From NCBI GenBank assembly GCA_965263335.1, contig CBDHHE010000001.1, positions 868,001-932,000 of the forward strand: a stretch of DNA of 64,000 nucleotides, written 5' to 3'. The position numbers and the translations under genes were made by a program. The notes beneath the pieces are model-generated. The model had not been told where the DNA came from. It ran no database searches and saw only the letters and a list, made by a program, of their open reading frames with translations. This DNA comes from Thermohalobaculum sp965263335. GTDB taxonomy: Bacteria; Pseudomonadota; Alphaproteobacteria; Rhodobacterales; Rhodobacteraceae. This document shows positions 8,216-17,054 of this stretch, piece after piece (the stretch's first letter is position 1; every line of letters begins with the position of its first letter).

Positions 8216-9559
8216 CTAGTAAGGCCCGGGTTCAATCTGCGAGCCGTCGAAGAAGCGCGCCGGACGGAAACGGCGAAGATCGTGGCCCGGGTCCCGCCCC
8301 ACCAACATGTCGGCCATGACGCGCCCGATCGCAGGACCGATCCCGAACCCATGGCCGCTCAGACCTGTTGCGATGAAGAGTCCTGGCTGTTGTGGATCCT
8401 CGCCGAGGGTCGGCACCGCATCGGGCGTCACATCGATCATCCCGGCCCAGGCTTCGGCAAGTTTCACATCCTTCAGCGCCGGCACGAACTTTGGCATGCG
8501 CTCCTCTATCCGGCGCACGACCTCGGCCGATGGTTGCGGGTTCAGAACCCGCTGACGTTCGAACGGGCTGATCTGATCGCCTGACCAGCGACGCGGTGTG
8601 CCCCATGCACCGGGATATCCCTTGGGTGCGGCCGGACGGAGCCGGATGTCTCTTGCCGAGGCACGCAGGAGCTTCAGAAACCGCCGGGCATGGCGAAACG
8701 ATCCGGGCGAGATGAAATGCTCAGCGATGTCCGCGGACGACACCGAGTATCCGCCGTCGGCGCGTCTGCGAATAGCAAGTCCCGGGAGCGACAGATTGGG
8801 GCCGATCACATCGGGCGCTGGCTCGGTTCTCGCGACTGTCGAGCGGACCATCAGCTGAGGCAAGTTGACGCCCGCGTTTGCCGCAAAGAACGACGACCAC
8901 GAACCTGCCGCCAGCACCACGCGATTGCACTTAACGCGCCCCTTTTCGGTGATCACGCCTGCAACGCACCCTCCTTCGATGTCCAGAGTGCGGACAGCGC
9001 AGTTCTCGATCACGGAGGCTCCCTGTGCCGCCGCTGCCCTCGCGAGTGCGGGCACGGCCGCAAACGGCTCGGCGCGTCCGTCCGTCGCCGTCAGCATGCC
9101 ACCTGCAACTTGACCCTCTAGCCCCGGCACGAGATCAGCGATGCCTTCCGGCGTGAGCATGCGCGTGTCGAGCTGATGTTCTCGCGCCAACCCATGCCAG
9201 CGTTCAAACTTCGCCAATTCTGTGGGCGTGCGTGCCACGTACACACACCCGGACATTGTGAACGTCAGATCGCTCTCACCTGTGCGTCTGGCGAGATCTC
9301 GCCAAATCTGGTTCGCCTCGATCATGATCGGCAGCTCAGCCCAGTCCCTGCCCTGCTGGCGTACCCAGCCCCAGTTCCGTGAAGACTGCTCCGCGGCGAT
9401 CCTCCCCTTTTCGAGAATCAAGACATCGACGCCGCGCTCTGCCAGATGGAACCCGGTTGCGACACCCGCGATGCCTCCACCGATGATCACGACATCCGCC
9501 GCCTCGGGCAGCGGATCGGCAAAGGCAATCGGGCTGTCTGCCTGGATGGGGGGCATCAA
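8216..9559 (-). CDS. FAD-dependent amino-acid/amine oxidoreductase (DAO family)
   Basis: A 447-residue flavoprotein. The dinucleotide-binding motif ADVVIIGGGIAGVATGFHLAERG is near residues 20-42, followed by an ILEKGRI acidic strand end, and the DAO-type C-terminal motif GLFIATGLSGHGFGIGPAIGRVMADML near 405-430. Family members oxidise N-methylated or D-amino acids, such as sarcosine, glycine betaine products or gamma-glutamylputrescine. The NWGWVRQQGRD segment is common in glycine/sarcosine-oxidase-like proteins of Rhodobacterales. It lies 77 bp downstream of a glyoxalase-like gene on the same strand, so they may share a transcript. The substrate cannot be assigned. Confidence 0.8.
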   Translation of the reverse strand: MMPPIQADSPIAFADPLPEAADVVIIGGGIAGVATGFHLAERGVDVLILEKGRIAAEQSSRNWGWVRQQGRDWAELPIMIEANQIWRDLARRTGESDLTFTMSGCVYVARTPTELAKFERWHGLAREHQLDTRMLTPEGIADLVPGLEGQVAGGMLTATDGRAEPFAAVPALARAAAAQGASVIENCAVRTLDIEGGCVAGVITEKGRVKCNRVVLAAGSWSSFFAANAGVNLPQLMVRSTVARTEPAPDVIGPNLSLPGLAIRRRADGGYSVSSADIAEHFISPGSFRHARRFLKLLRASARDIRLRPAAPKGYPGAWGTPRRWSGDQISPFERQRVLNPQPSAEVVRRIEERMPKFVPALKDVKLAEAWAGMIDVTPDAVPTLGEDPQQPGLFIATGLSGHGFGIGPAIGRVMADMLVGRDPGHDLRRFRPARFFDGSQIEPGPY

Positions 9560-9636
9560 ACGGTCACTTGCAGTGCTTCAGGGCTTCGGGTTCGTGCTTC
9601 GCTCAGCGTCCTGCGTGCACCGCCAATCGAACGGCG

Positions 9637-10464
9637 TCAATGCGCTTCAAAGCAAATCAGGATGCCAAATGCCGCGGTGTAAAAGCCGCGCTCTGTTTTG
9701 CTCATGTTGATGCCAGAACTGCGCAGGGTCCTGCGTGCAGCGTACTCGTCGGACGTCCGGAACGTAATCGCTGCAAGACCGGGAACTGCACTCGGCGGCA
9801 TGCCGTAAAGCTCGACGAACCGTGCCGGTGTGAAGATTCTCAGAGTTTGATCCCTGAAGGAAATCTGGGCCACATCATCCGAGGTTTGAACCTCGACCCC
9901 GGGCACCTTTTGCCAATCTGCCGCTGCCGCTCTGGGGTCGACGGCAACTCCAATCAACGACGAGATGCCGACCACACAGTTCGGTTGATCGAGATAGTCG
10001 TTGCGCCAGACAAGATCAGGCGACCTGTGCTCACAGGCAAAAACATGCACGCCGGCAACCGTGCCATCCGCAACATGAGCGGTCCGGAACACCGCGTCCT
10101 GCTGAGCACCCATGATGCTCACGGGACGCGAGAACTCCCGAAGCGCTCCACCATTGATCCCCGCTGCCTCGAATGCAGCTTGCGTCTGCTCCGCATCGTC
10201 TGTCTTCAGGATAAGCCCCAGCAATGACCTACCTGCAACGACGGCCTCGCTGACAAACGTGCTGTGATCGGTCGGGCTGACCACGCCCAAGAGCTCGACA
10301 TAGGTATCGTCACGCAGAACAATTGTGGAGTTTGCGGTGCCCATTTCTCGCGAGTGGTATCCGCGCGGCGTGGGCTTAAACCCCAATGCCGTCATCGAAC
10401 GCCCTGCAGTTTCGAGATCAGGAACAGCGATAATAAGGTGGTCGATGCATGCGGTTCCGGCCAC
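9637..10464 (-). CDS. VOC / glyoxalase-like domain protein
   Basis: A 275-residue protein of the glyoxalase-like (vicinal oxygen chelate) fold. IDHLIIAVPDLETAGRSMTALGF starts the first betaalphabetabetabeta module at residue 7. A YVELLGVV strand carries a likely metal-binding Glu, and the second half repeats the module (NCVVGISSLIGVAVDP). Relatives are dioxygenases, isomerases or glyoxalases, but many are uncharacterised. It precedes the DAO-type oxidoreductase on the same strand. The N-terminus has no signal peptide, so it is cytosolic. Confidence 0.7.
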   Translation of the reverse strand: MAGTACIDHLIIAVPDLETAGRSMTALGFKPTPRGYHSREMGTANSTIVLRDDTYVELLGVVSPTDHSTFVSEAVVAGRSLLGLILKTDDAEQTQAAFEAAGINGGALREFSRPVSIMGAQQDAVFRTAHVADGTVAGVHVFACEHRSPDLVWRNDYLDQPNCVVGISSLIGVAVDPRAAAADWQKVPGVEVQTSDDVAQISFRDQTLRIFTPARFVELYGMPPSAVPGLAAITFRTSDEYAARRTLRSSGINMSKTERGFYTAAFGILICFEAH

Positions 10465-10703
10465 GTTTGTATATCCAATCGCTCAAATATGTCCCAGCAT
10501 CCGTAAGCCTATGACATGCCCGACCGTCTCACCCGTCGGCGCGTCGAGTCAACCGCGCGCGAGTGAAAGAAGCGCAACTCTGGCCGGTTTTTAGGCCACG
10601 TTCGGACACACTGGGCTTGCAGAGGGTTCCACTGACTTCTGTGCCAGGTCGCAACCACACGTCTTGCCGACGTGCCGTGCGAAACCCGACCCTGGGACCA
10701 ACT

Positions 10704-11543
10704 CTACAGATCATCATCTCCAAAGCCGGGCACACGCACGCCGGAACTGCCGGGGATAACCAGCACGGTCGGCTCGGATGGCAGGGAGTCCAGCGAAAAG
10801 GATACCGTCGAGGCCTCGCTCAGCTCGATCTTGAAGTCATCGCTCATGCCGGTCAGGAAACGCTCGAAGGATGCTGTGCTGAAGGCGTGCATGGGCAGAA
10901 CGACACGTGCCTTGAGCGTCTTCAGGACTTCGATCATGCCGGGCAGATCCAGAGTGAACACGCCATCGACCGGTGCCATGACAATGTCGAGCCGCCCGAC
11001 GAGAGCGTAGTGCGCATCCGTGAGCACATGATGCAGGTGGCCGAGGTGCCCGATGCACAGGTCGGCAACTTCGAATACAAAAATTGAATTGCCGTCAGCT
11101 TCAGGCTCACCCCATCCGCGGATGTCCGTGGTGACGTTGCGCACAGTCACATCACGCAAACGCAGTTTGTGTTCGGCAGGGCCTGTGCCATCCACGTCCC
11201 ATCCACGAAGTACGTTGCGGATCTCTGGGTCCGGCCTGTCCGTGTAATGGGTCTCGTGCGCGTGGTTCATCGTGACAATGTCCGGCAGGCGTCCGTCGCC
11301 GTGCGCCCCGAAATAGTCCGTCGCGATGACGACACCGTCCTCGGTTTCAATCCGAAACGTCGAATGCGCCACATAGGTGATGCTGACCGACCGCGGTTCG
11401 GTCGAAACGGCATCGAACTTCGCGTATCGCACATCCGGAATTTCGCGGCGCAAATCCTCAACGAACGCGTAGCAGAGACTGGCATGTGCTGCCGGTCCGA
11501 CCGCTGCAAACCCAAGCGCGAGAAATCCGATCATCCAGCGCAT
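10704..11543 (-). CDS. secreted metallo-beta-lactamase-fold hydrolase (UlaG-like)
   Basis: A 279-residue protein with a Sec signal peptide (MRWMIGFLALGFAAVGPAAHA). The mature part follows the beta-lactamase fold of UlaG/RomA-like enzymes: ITYVAHSTFRIETEDGVVIATDYFG, then the motif MNHAHETHYTD, GHLGHLHH, a VMAPVDGVFTLDL strand, and ARVVLPMHAF. The first metal motif reads HxHxxH with Thr where Asp is usual, so the metal site may differ. Such proteins act on lactones, phosphodiesters or N-acyl lipids. The substrate is unknown and its periplasmic location is inferred from the signal peptide. It is monocistronic. Confidence 0.7.
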   Translation of the reverse strand: MRWMIGFLALGFAAVGPAAHASLCYAFVEDLRREIPDVRYAKFDAVSTEPRSVSITYVAHSTFRIETEDGVVIATDYFGAHGDGRLPDIVTMNHAHETHYTDRPDPEIRNVLRGWDVDGTGPAEHKLRLRDVTVRNVTTDIRGWGEPEADGNSIFVFEVADLCIGHLGHLHHVLTDAHYALVGRLDIVMAPVDGVFTLDLPGMIEVLKTLKARVVLPMHAFSTASFERFLTGMSDDFKIELSEASTVSFSLDSLPSEPTVLVIPGSSGVRVPGFGDDDL

Positions 11544-11652
11544 GTATCGTCCTCCATTCCCTCATAGGAAGAGTAGCACGGTGGCGGTGAATGACCATGG
11601 CTCACGTCCACCGAGAGGGCTCGGGCAGAGCGATAGCCGATGTGGGTGGAAG

Positions 11653-11729
11653 TGGCGCGGTTGACGGGGCTCGAACCCGCGACCCCCGGCGTGACAGGCC
11701 GGTACTCTAACCAACTGAGCTACAACCGC
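11653..11729 (-). tRNA. tRNA-Asp (anticodon GUC)
   Basis: On the minus strand a complete cloverleaf can be drawn. The acceptor stem is GCGGTTG/CAACCGC, the D arm is GCTC...GAGT, and the anticodon arm is CCGGC CTGTCAC GCCGG with anticodon GTC. The T arm is GCGGG/CCCGT with a TTCGAGC loop. The discriminator base is G73, the tRNA-Asp identity element, and the 3' CCA is encoded. It stands alone, with no other tRNA in the window. Confidence 0.96.
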
Positions 11730-12033
11730 GCGGATCAGGCTGTTGAATGCCTGAGATGCGCGTGTTTAGTCGCGCGTCACATCGGCGTCAAGCGGTTCAC
11801 TTGAAGAAGGTGATTGCAATCGACACACTGGCCGTTTCGTGCAGTCCAACAGCACATTCCCGTGTTCCGCCCGCAACGGGCAGTCTCAGTTAGAGAGTTC
11901 TCCGTTGCCAGCGAACAGAGTGTCGGCATTCGACATCTGTCGTTGCGAGCGCGCCAGAAGGGGTGTCGCTTCCCGCTATCGCGTCTCGACAAGACGACCA
12001 CAAGGGCCGAGTCCTCCATCAGTGATCTCGGCG
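11730..12033. other. intergenic, no gene seen
   Basis: About 300 bp between the tRNA-Asp 5' end and the stop codon of the next minus-strand gene. Short frames exist on both strands, but none has a convincing ribosome-binding site or recognisable protein. It presumably holds the tRNA promoter. Confidence 0.5.
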
Positions 12034-12549
12034 TCAGCCACCGGCAATGATGCGTTGTACGGTCGCCTGCCGGAACGTAATGCCCTCATCACCCTGATCC
12101 TCGAAGTCCCGGTCATAGACCTGCCGGGCAAACCGGATCGAGGGTTCGACCCCGTCATAGGCCGGATCCCATGCACGATCGGTGATCAGACAATCAGCGC
12201 GGCTGCCCGTGATGTCGCGGGCGTAGCTGATCTCCGGGAAGCGGTCGAAGCCTTGCAGGATGTAGCTGCCGTCGATCTGCAGAACACCAGTCTGGATCAC
12301 ATCGTAGTCGTAGTTGGTCGTTCGTGCGGTGGACGTTTGGCGGGTCCACGCCCCGCACACGGCGACATTGCCCTGGTGCTCGAAGGTTTTGGCAATCACG
12401 TAGATTGTGCCACCCTCGACCCATTGCCCGCCGCCAACTGTGTAGCTTTCGTCGATTTTTCCTGCCGAAAGCGGTGACGTCGCCGTTACGCAGCCTGCGG
12501 TCACGAGGGCGACGAGGACGCTGGCACCAGCGCAACTCAGTCGGTTCAT
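12034..12549 (-). CDS. hypothetical lipoprotein (171 aa)
   Basis: The N-terminus MNRLSCAGASVLVALVTAGC is a signal peptide ending in a lipobox (VTAGC), so the protein is lipidated at Cys20 and anchored in the envelope. The mature part is beta-rich and soluble (SYTVGGGQWVEGGTIYVIAKTF, FEHQGNVAVCGAW), with two further cysteines that could pair. I recognise no domain. It lies downstream of tuf on the same strand, but a strong terminator (12606-12633) separates the two, so it needs its own promoter. Confidence 0.7.
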   Translation of the reverse strand: MNRLSCAGASVLVALVTAGCVTATSPLSAGKIDESYTVGGGQWVEGGTIYVIAKTFEHQGNVAVCGAWTRQTSTARTTNYDYDVIQTGVLQIDGSYILQGFDRFPEISYARDITGSRADCLITDRAWDPAYDGVEPSIRFARQVYDRDFEDQGDEGITFRQATVQRIIAGG

Positions 12550-12605
12550 CTCACATCTCCCGATTACCCCTACTCGCCTTTAAGGATAACACAATCGCGC
12601 GCAGC

Positions 12606-12633
12606 AAAAAGGCCGCCCGAAGCGGACGGCCTT
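12606..12633 (-). terminator. rho-independent terminator of tuf
   Basis: On the minus strand an 11-bp stem (AAGGCCGTCCG with CGGGCGGCCTT, one G-T wobble) and CTT loop lead into TTTTT. It begins 36 bp past the tuf stop codon. Confidence 0.9.
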
Positions 12634-12668
12634 CACATCTTCGGATCCGCACGGTGGAGCGTGCCTTG

Positions 12669-13844
12669 TTACTCGATGATTTTGGTCACGATGCCGGCGC
12701 CGACGGTGCGTCCGCCTTCGCGGATGGCGAAGCGCAGCTTCTCCTCCATGGCGATCGGCGCGATCAGCTGCACCGTGAAAGTCGCATTGTCGCCCGGCAT
12801 CACCATCTCGGTGCCCGAGGGCAGCTCCACATTGCCCGTCACATCCGTCGTGCGGAAGTAGAACTGCGGGCGGTAGTTCGTGAAGAACGGCGTGTGGCGC
12901 CCGCCCTCCTCCTTGTTGAGGATGTAGGCCTCGGCCTCGAACTTGGTGTGCGGCTTGACCGATCCCGGCTTGCAGAGCACCTGGCCGCGCTCGATCCCCT
13001 CGCGGTCGACGCCACGCAGCAGCGCCCCGATGTTGTCGCCCGCCTCGCCCTGGTCGAGCAGCTTGCGGAACATCTCGACGCCCGTGCAGGTCGTCTTCTT
13101 GGTGTCGCGGATGCCGACGATCTCGATCTCCTCGCCGACCTTGATGACGCCGCGCTCGACCCGGCCGGTGGCGACCGTGCCGCGGCCCGAGATCGAGAAC
13201 ACGTCCTCGACCGGCATCAGGAAGGGCTGGTCGATCGGGCGGTCCGGCGTCGGAATGTAGTCGTCGACGGCCGCCATCAGCTCGGCGACCTTCTCGGTGC
13301 CGATCGAGGCGTCGCGGTCCTCGAGGGCTGCCAGCGCCGAGCCCGCCACGATCGGAATGTCGTCGCCCGGGAACTCGTAGTCCGAGAGCAGCTCGCGCAC
13401 CTCCATCTCGACCAGCTCCAGAAGCTCCTCGTCATCGACCTGGTCGACCTTGTTGAGGAACACCACCAGCGCCGGCACGCCGACCTGGCGGGCCAGAAGG
13501 ATGTGCTCGCGGGTCTGCGGCATCGGGCCGTCGGCGGCGTTGACGACCAGGATCGCGCCGTCCATCTGCGCCGCCCCGGTGATCATGTTCTTCACGTAGT
13601 CCGCATGGCCCGGACAGTCGACATGGGCGTAGTGGCGGTTGTCGGTCTCGTACTCCACATGCGCCGTCGAGATCGTGATGCCGCGCGCCTTCTCCTCGGG
13701 CGCCGCGTCGATCTGGTCATAGGCCTTGAACTCGCCGAACTGCTTCGTGATCGCAGCCGTCAGGGTCGTCTTGCCATGGTCAACGTGACCAATCGTGCCG
13801 ACGTTCACATGCGGCTTCGTCCGCTCAAACTTCGCTTTCGCCAT
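12669..13844 (-). CDS. tuf: translation elongation factor Tu
   Basis: A full-length 391-residue EF-Tu, the GTPase that delivers aminoacyl-tRNA to the ribosome. The G1 motif GHVDHGKT (residues 18-25), the switch-II DCPGHADY, the NKVD specificity motif, and domains II-III ending in GGRTVGAGIVTKIIE are present. The length is typical for alphaproteobacteria, which often carry two tuf copies. This one is not beside fusA or rpsJ and is followed by its own terminator, so it is the stand-alone copy. The ATG follows a GGAAAG ribosome-binding region. Confidence 0.99.
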   Translation of the reverse strand: MAKAKFERTKPHVNVGTIGHVDHGKTTLTAAITKQFGEFKAYDQIDAAPEEKARGITISTAHVEYETDNRHYAHVDCPGHADYVKNMITGAAQMDGAILVVNAADGPMPQTREHILLARQVGVPALVVFLNKVDQVDDEELLELVEMEVRELLSDYEFPGDDIPIVAGSALAALEDRDASIGTEKVAELMAAVDDYIPTPDRPIDQPFLMPVEDVFSISGRGTVATGRVERGVIKVGEEIEIVGIRDTKKTTCTGVEMFRKLLDQGEAGDNIGALLRGVDREGIERGQVLCKPGSVKPHTKFEAEAYILNKEEGGRHTPFFTNYRPQFYFRTTDVTGNVELPSGTEMVMPGDNATFTVQLIAPIAMEEKLRFAIREGGRTVGAGIVTKIIE

Positions 13845-14007
13845 CGGTGTCTTTCCGTCCTTCGTCCGGGCTCAGAAACCCTGGCTGGCCAACTGCGTGC
13901 GCGCCAGGGCAAGTTCAGGTGCGGGCGGCATAAAACCTTTGTTCAAATGGCGCAAGCGCCATCATGGGGTTGCGTCCCGCGACACGCGCGACAATCTGCT
14001 GTTTGTC

Positions 14008-14421
14008 ATGTCACAGCAGATCTACGCCAAACTCCCCGCACCCACTCTCGCGGACTTCGAAGCGCTCGCGCAGCAGGCGTTCGACGCGTTGCCCGAGATG
14101 TTTCGAAGCCGTTGCGATCGCCTGATCGTTCGGGTCGCCGATTTCGCAGATCCCGAGACACTGGCTGAACTGGGACTGAAGGACCCGTTCGAGCTCACGG
14201 GACTGTACCGGGGAGTAGCGCTCACCGAGCGTTCGGTTTCGGACCCTGTGGTCGAGCCCGAGGAGGTTTGGCTCTTTCGCCGCGCCATCCTGGATGAATG
14301 GGCGGATCGAGGGGATGTGCGTCTCGGCGAACTTGTGGGACACATCTTGGTGCACGAGATCGCGCATCATTTCGGGCTGAGCGACACAGAAATCGCCAAG
14401 ATCGATCGTTGGTGGGAGTGA
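14008..14421 (+). CDS. small zincin-like metallopeptidase family protein
   Basis: A 137-residue protein of the DUF1025 / zincin-like metallopeptidase family. The zinc motif HEIAHHFG (HExxH plus a third His-containing turn) lies near residue 118, preceded by the family-typical LGELVGHILV. The N-terminus (PTLADFEALAQQAFDALPEMFR) and the middle (DPFELTGLYRGVALTERSV) also match the family pattern. The proteins are widespread, cytosolic and of unknown biological role. The ATG at 14008 gives MSQQIYAKL, and the open frame continues upstream without a better start. It diverges from tuf. Confidence 0.85.
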   Translation: MSQQIYAKLPAPTLADFEALAQQAFDALPEMFRSRCDRLIVRVADFADPETLAELGLKDPFELTGLYRGVALTERSVSDPVVEPEEVWLFRRAILDEWADRGDVRLGELVGHILVHEIAHHFGLSDTEIAKIDRWWE

Positions 14422-14504
14422 TATCATCTTCGCCGCGCGACGGGGTCAGGACCGAGCCTCGCGGGATCGCGATCCGAAAGGATCAGGTCCGAGGCCACCG
14501 ATGC

Positions 14505-14894
14505 TTAGCGGACCGGCGCGCCCAGATCCTTCGGAGGAATGGTGCGCGCAAACTCGGTGATTGTTTCGACCTCCTCAACCGTCAGCTCCATTGGGTGGAT
14601 GGGAGAAGGACGGTTGATCGGAAATGGCTCTGTCTGCCCCTCGACCTGCGTGAACGCGGGATGCGGGTTCAATGACCAGAACGCGAGGAAACGGCCTTCC
14701 CAGTCCGGCAGCGCGCGCAGCGCTGCGAACGACGGCGTCGAGCCAATTCCGCCGTAACGGTTGCGTTCATTTACGACATGGCAGCGACCGCAGTTGAAGA
14801 GCGTCAGCTTCTCGCCGGGCAGAAAGTCATCAGCGACGGCGAAATCGTTAATCAGCAGCGCGAAGGTTGCAAAAATGAGCTGTGGCTGTCTCAT
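14505..14894 (-). CDS. small periplasmic c-type cytochrome-like protein
   Basis: A 129-residue protein starting at an ATG that overlaps the preceding CoA-transferase stop (ATGA). A Sec signal peptide (MRQPQLIFATFALLINDFAVA) is followed by FNCGRCHVV, a single CxxCH heme-attachment motif near residue 36. Two methionines (Met98 in PIHPMELTVEEVE among them) could provide the distal ligand. The ending IPPKDLGAPVR is short. It probably carries electrons in the periplasm, but the partner is unknown. Translational coupling to a CoA-transferase is odd for a cytochrome and may reflect only operon packing. Confidence 0.75.
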   Translation of the reverse strand: MRQPQLIFATFALLINDFAVADDFLPGEKLTLFNCGRCHVVNERNRYGGIGSTPSFAALRALPDWEGRFLAFWSLNPHPAFTQVEGQTEPFPINRPSPIHPMELTVEEVETITEFARTIPPKDLGAPVR

Positions 14895-15979
14895 CGCGCC
14901 CATCTTTCGGCAACGACATCGTAGGAGCTCTCGGCAGGTGCGGCGCAATCGCCCGGGGTCTTCGACAAGCGCGGAGCCGGCGACGGCTGTACGGGACCGT
15001 TGCGAAAGGTTTGACGGACGACATTGTGATCATGCGCGGCCGCCTCGGCCATCGACAAGACGGGGGACACGCAAGCGTCCGTATCCGCGAAAACAGCGTC
15101 CCAATGAGCGCGCGGCTCTCGGGCAACGATCTCGGCGATCCGAGCTGACATTGCGGGCCACTGGGATCGGTCAACCTGATCCCAGTTCTCGCCCTGAAGG
15201 CCGAACCCCTCCATCATGGCGGCGAAGAACTGGGGCTCGATAGCGCCTACGGCAATGAACTTTCCGTCCGAACAGGCATAGCAGCGATAGAACGGCGCGG
15301 CCCCGTCGAGAAGATTGCTGCCGCGCTGGTCGCTCCAGTGCCCGGATGCAAAGAGGCCATACAGCATGCTCATCTGACTGGCCGCGCCATCCAGCATCGC
15401 GCTGTCGACCACCTGCCCCTGTCCCGTGCGCTCGGCATGCATCAGCGCGGCCAGCAGGCCAAACGCGGCAAACAGCCCTCCGCCACCATAGTCGCCAATC
15501 AGGTTCAGCGGCGGCGCGGGCGGACGGTCTGGACACCCCATCGCGTACAAAGCACCGGAGAGCGCAATGTAGTTGATGTCGTGTCCCGCTCGCCTGGCCA
15601 ACGGCCCGGTTTGACCCCAACCCGTCACGCGGCAGTAGACGAGGCGCGGGTTCCGCGCGTGGCATTCCTCCGGCCCCAACCTAAGGCGCTCCATCACACC
15701 GGGGCGTAACCCTTCAATCAGAGCATCGGCCCTGTCGACCAAGGTGAGGGCTCGCTCGTGGTCAGACGGGTCTTTGAGATCGAGTTTGACCAGTTGGCGC
15801 CCGCGATCGGCCACCTCGCGCCCGAGCGACTCGATCAGCGGACCCCGGTCCACGCTTGGCCGGGCAATCCGCACCACGTCGGCACCAAGATCAGAAAGGA
15901 GCATACCCGCATAGGGTGCCGGGCCGATACCTTCGAACTCGACGATGCGAATGCCCGTGAGCGGGCCGGACATCGTCAC
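14891..15979 (-). CDS. CaiB/BaiF CoA-transferase family protein (alpha-methylacyl-CoA racemase-like)
   Basis: A 362-residue member of the family III CoA-transferases. The N-terminal LTGIRIVEFEGIGPAPYAGM and DLGADVVRIARP pattern, the LVYCRVTGWGQTGPLARRAGHDINYIALSG block and the VVDSAMLDGA segment, which carries the catalytic-Asp region, are typical of alpha-methylacyl-CoA racemases. These cytosolic enzymes epimerise 2-methylacyl-CoA esters in branched-chain or sterol side-chain breakdown. It is translationally coupled to a downstream cytochrome gene. Confidence 0.85.
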   Translation of the reverse strand: MTMSGPLTGIRIVEFEGIGPAPYAGMLLSDLGADVVRIARPSVDRGPLIESLGREVADRGRQLVKLDLKDPSDHERALTLVDRADALIEGLRPGVMERLRLGPEECHARNPRLVYCRVTGWGQTGPLARRAGHDINYIALSGALYAMGCPDRPPAPPLNLIGDYGGGGLFAAFGLLAALMHAERTGQGQVVDSAMLDGAASQMSMLYGLFASGHWSDQRGSNLLDGAAPFYRCYACSDGKFIAVGAIEPQFFAAMMEGFGLQGENWDQVDRSQWPAMSARIAEIVAREPRAHWDAVFADTDACVSPVLSMAEAAAHDHNVVRQTFRNGPVQPSPAPRLSKTPGDCAAPAESSYDVVAERWAR

Positions 15980-16070
15980 CTCCCTTCTTGAATTTTCTGC
16001 GACTTTTCACGCAGGTTGGCTTGAATGCAAGGGCTGACTTGTTGCCGAAGCATCGGTTGGGAGAACTGAG

Positions 16071-17054
16071 ATGAGCAAGCCGGGTCCGCTCAACACCATT
16101 TGTGACGTACCTGGGATCCGGGTTGGAAACGCCGAGGATCAGAACTTGGCAACCGGAACAACGGTGATCATGCCCGATACAGCGGCGACCTGCGTCGTGG
16201 ATCATCGCGGGGGTGGCATCGGCAGCAGGGACACGGTGGTGCTGGCAGCCGGTTCGACGATCAGCAAGGCCAATGCCGTGGTGCTTTCTGGCGGCTCGGC
16301 CTATGGACTGGATGCGGCGGGCGGCGTGATGCATTGGCTGCGGCAGGCAGGCAAGGGATTTCCGGTCGGTGCAGAAATCGTTCCGATCGTGCCGCAAGCA
16401 ATCATCTTCGACTTGCTGTTTCGCCAATCAGGGGACTGGGATCATCCGCCATGGTGGGCACTCGGTCTTCAGGCCTGCCAGGCGGCTTCGACCACAGTCA
16501 AGCTTGGCAATGTGGGTGCCGGACTTGGCGCCACCGCCGGCACCTTAAAGGGCGGCCTTGGCAGCGCCTCCATCGTTGCTCCGGACGGTGTGGTGGGAGC
16601 GCTCGCCGTGGCCAACCCCGCGGGTTCGGTAACAATTCCAGGCACTGATACGTTCTGGACATGGATGCTGGAACAAGACGGCGAGATGGGACAGCAGGTG
16701 CCGCCTGCCACGCGTCCGAAGTTCTTTTCGGCGTCGGGGGGTTCCGCACTTGCGAACACCACGCTGGCGGTGGTTGCGACAGATCTGGCTTTGACGCGGG
16801 ATCAGGCGCAAAGGGTGGCCATCATGGCGCAGGATGGAATCGCACACGCCATACGGCCAGCACATGGTCCCCTGGATGGAGACACCGTTTTCGTCATGTC
16901 AACCGAGCGACGTGTGTCAGACATGACCCCAGCAGCGATCGCACGCCTCGGTACGCTGGCGGCCGATTGTGTCGCACGGGCAATCGTGCGTGGGGTGTAT
17001 GAGGCAGAAACTTTGGGCGGTTTTAAATCGTACCGGGACTCACGCAATGGCTAA
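16071..17054 (+). CDS. P1 family peptidase (DmpA / L-aminopeptidase-like)
   Basis: A 327-residue protein of the P1 (Ntn-type, self-cleaving) aminopeptidase family. GPLNTICDVPGIRVGNAEDQ opens the protein. GGGIGSRDTVVL, VLSGGSAYGLDAAGGVM and the processing-site region GGLGSASIVAPDGVVGALAV (cleavage expected before the Ser near residue 164) follow. Members are L- or D-aminopeptidases/amidases or beta-aminopeptidases. No signal peptide is seen. The gene is flanked by genes on the other strand, so it is monocistronic. The precise specificity is unknown. Confidence 0.85.
   Translation: MSKPGPLNTICDVPGIRVGNAEDQNLATGTTVIMPDTAATCVVDHRGGGIGSRDTVVLAAGSTISKANAVVLSGGSAYGLDAAGGVMHWLRQAGKGFPVGAEIVPIVPQAIIFDLLFRQSGDWDHPPWWALGLQACQAASTTVKLGNVGAGLGATAGTLKGGLGSASIVAPDGVVGALAVANPAGSVTIPGTDTFWTWMLEQDGEMGQQVPPATRPKFFSASGGSALANTTLAVVATDLALTRDQAQRVAIMAQDGIAHAIRPAHGPLDGDTVFVMSTERRVSDMTPAAIARLGTLAADCVARAIVRGVYEAETLGGFKSYRDSRNG

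Noticed and set aside
12324..14168. A 614-codon open frame on the plus strand across tuf
   Set aside because: It lies fully antisense to tuf and its reading is rich in Arg, Leu and Asp in low-complexity runs, the usual mirror of a highly biased gene. EF-Tu on the other strand is certain.
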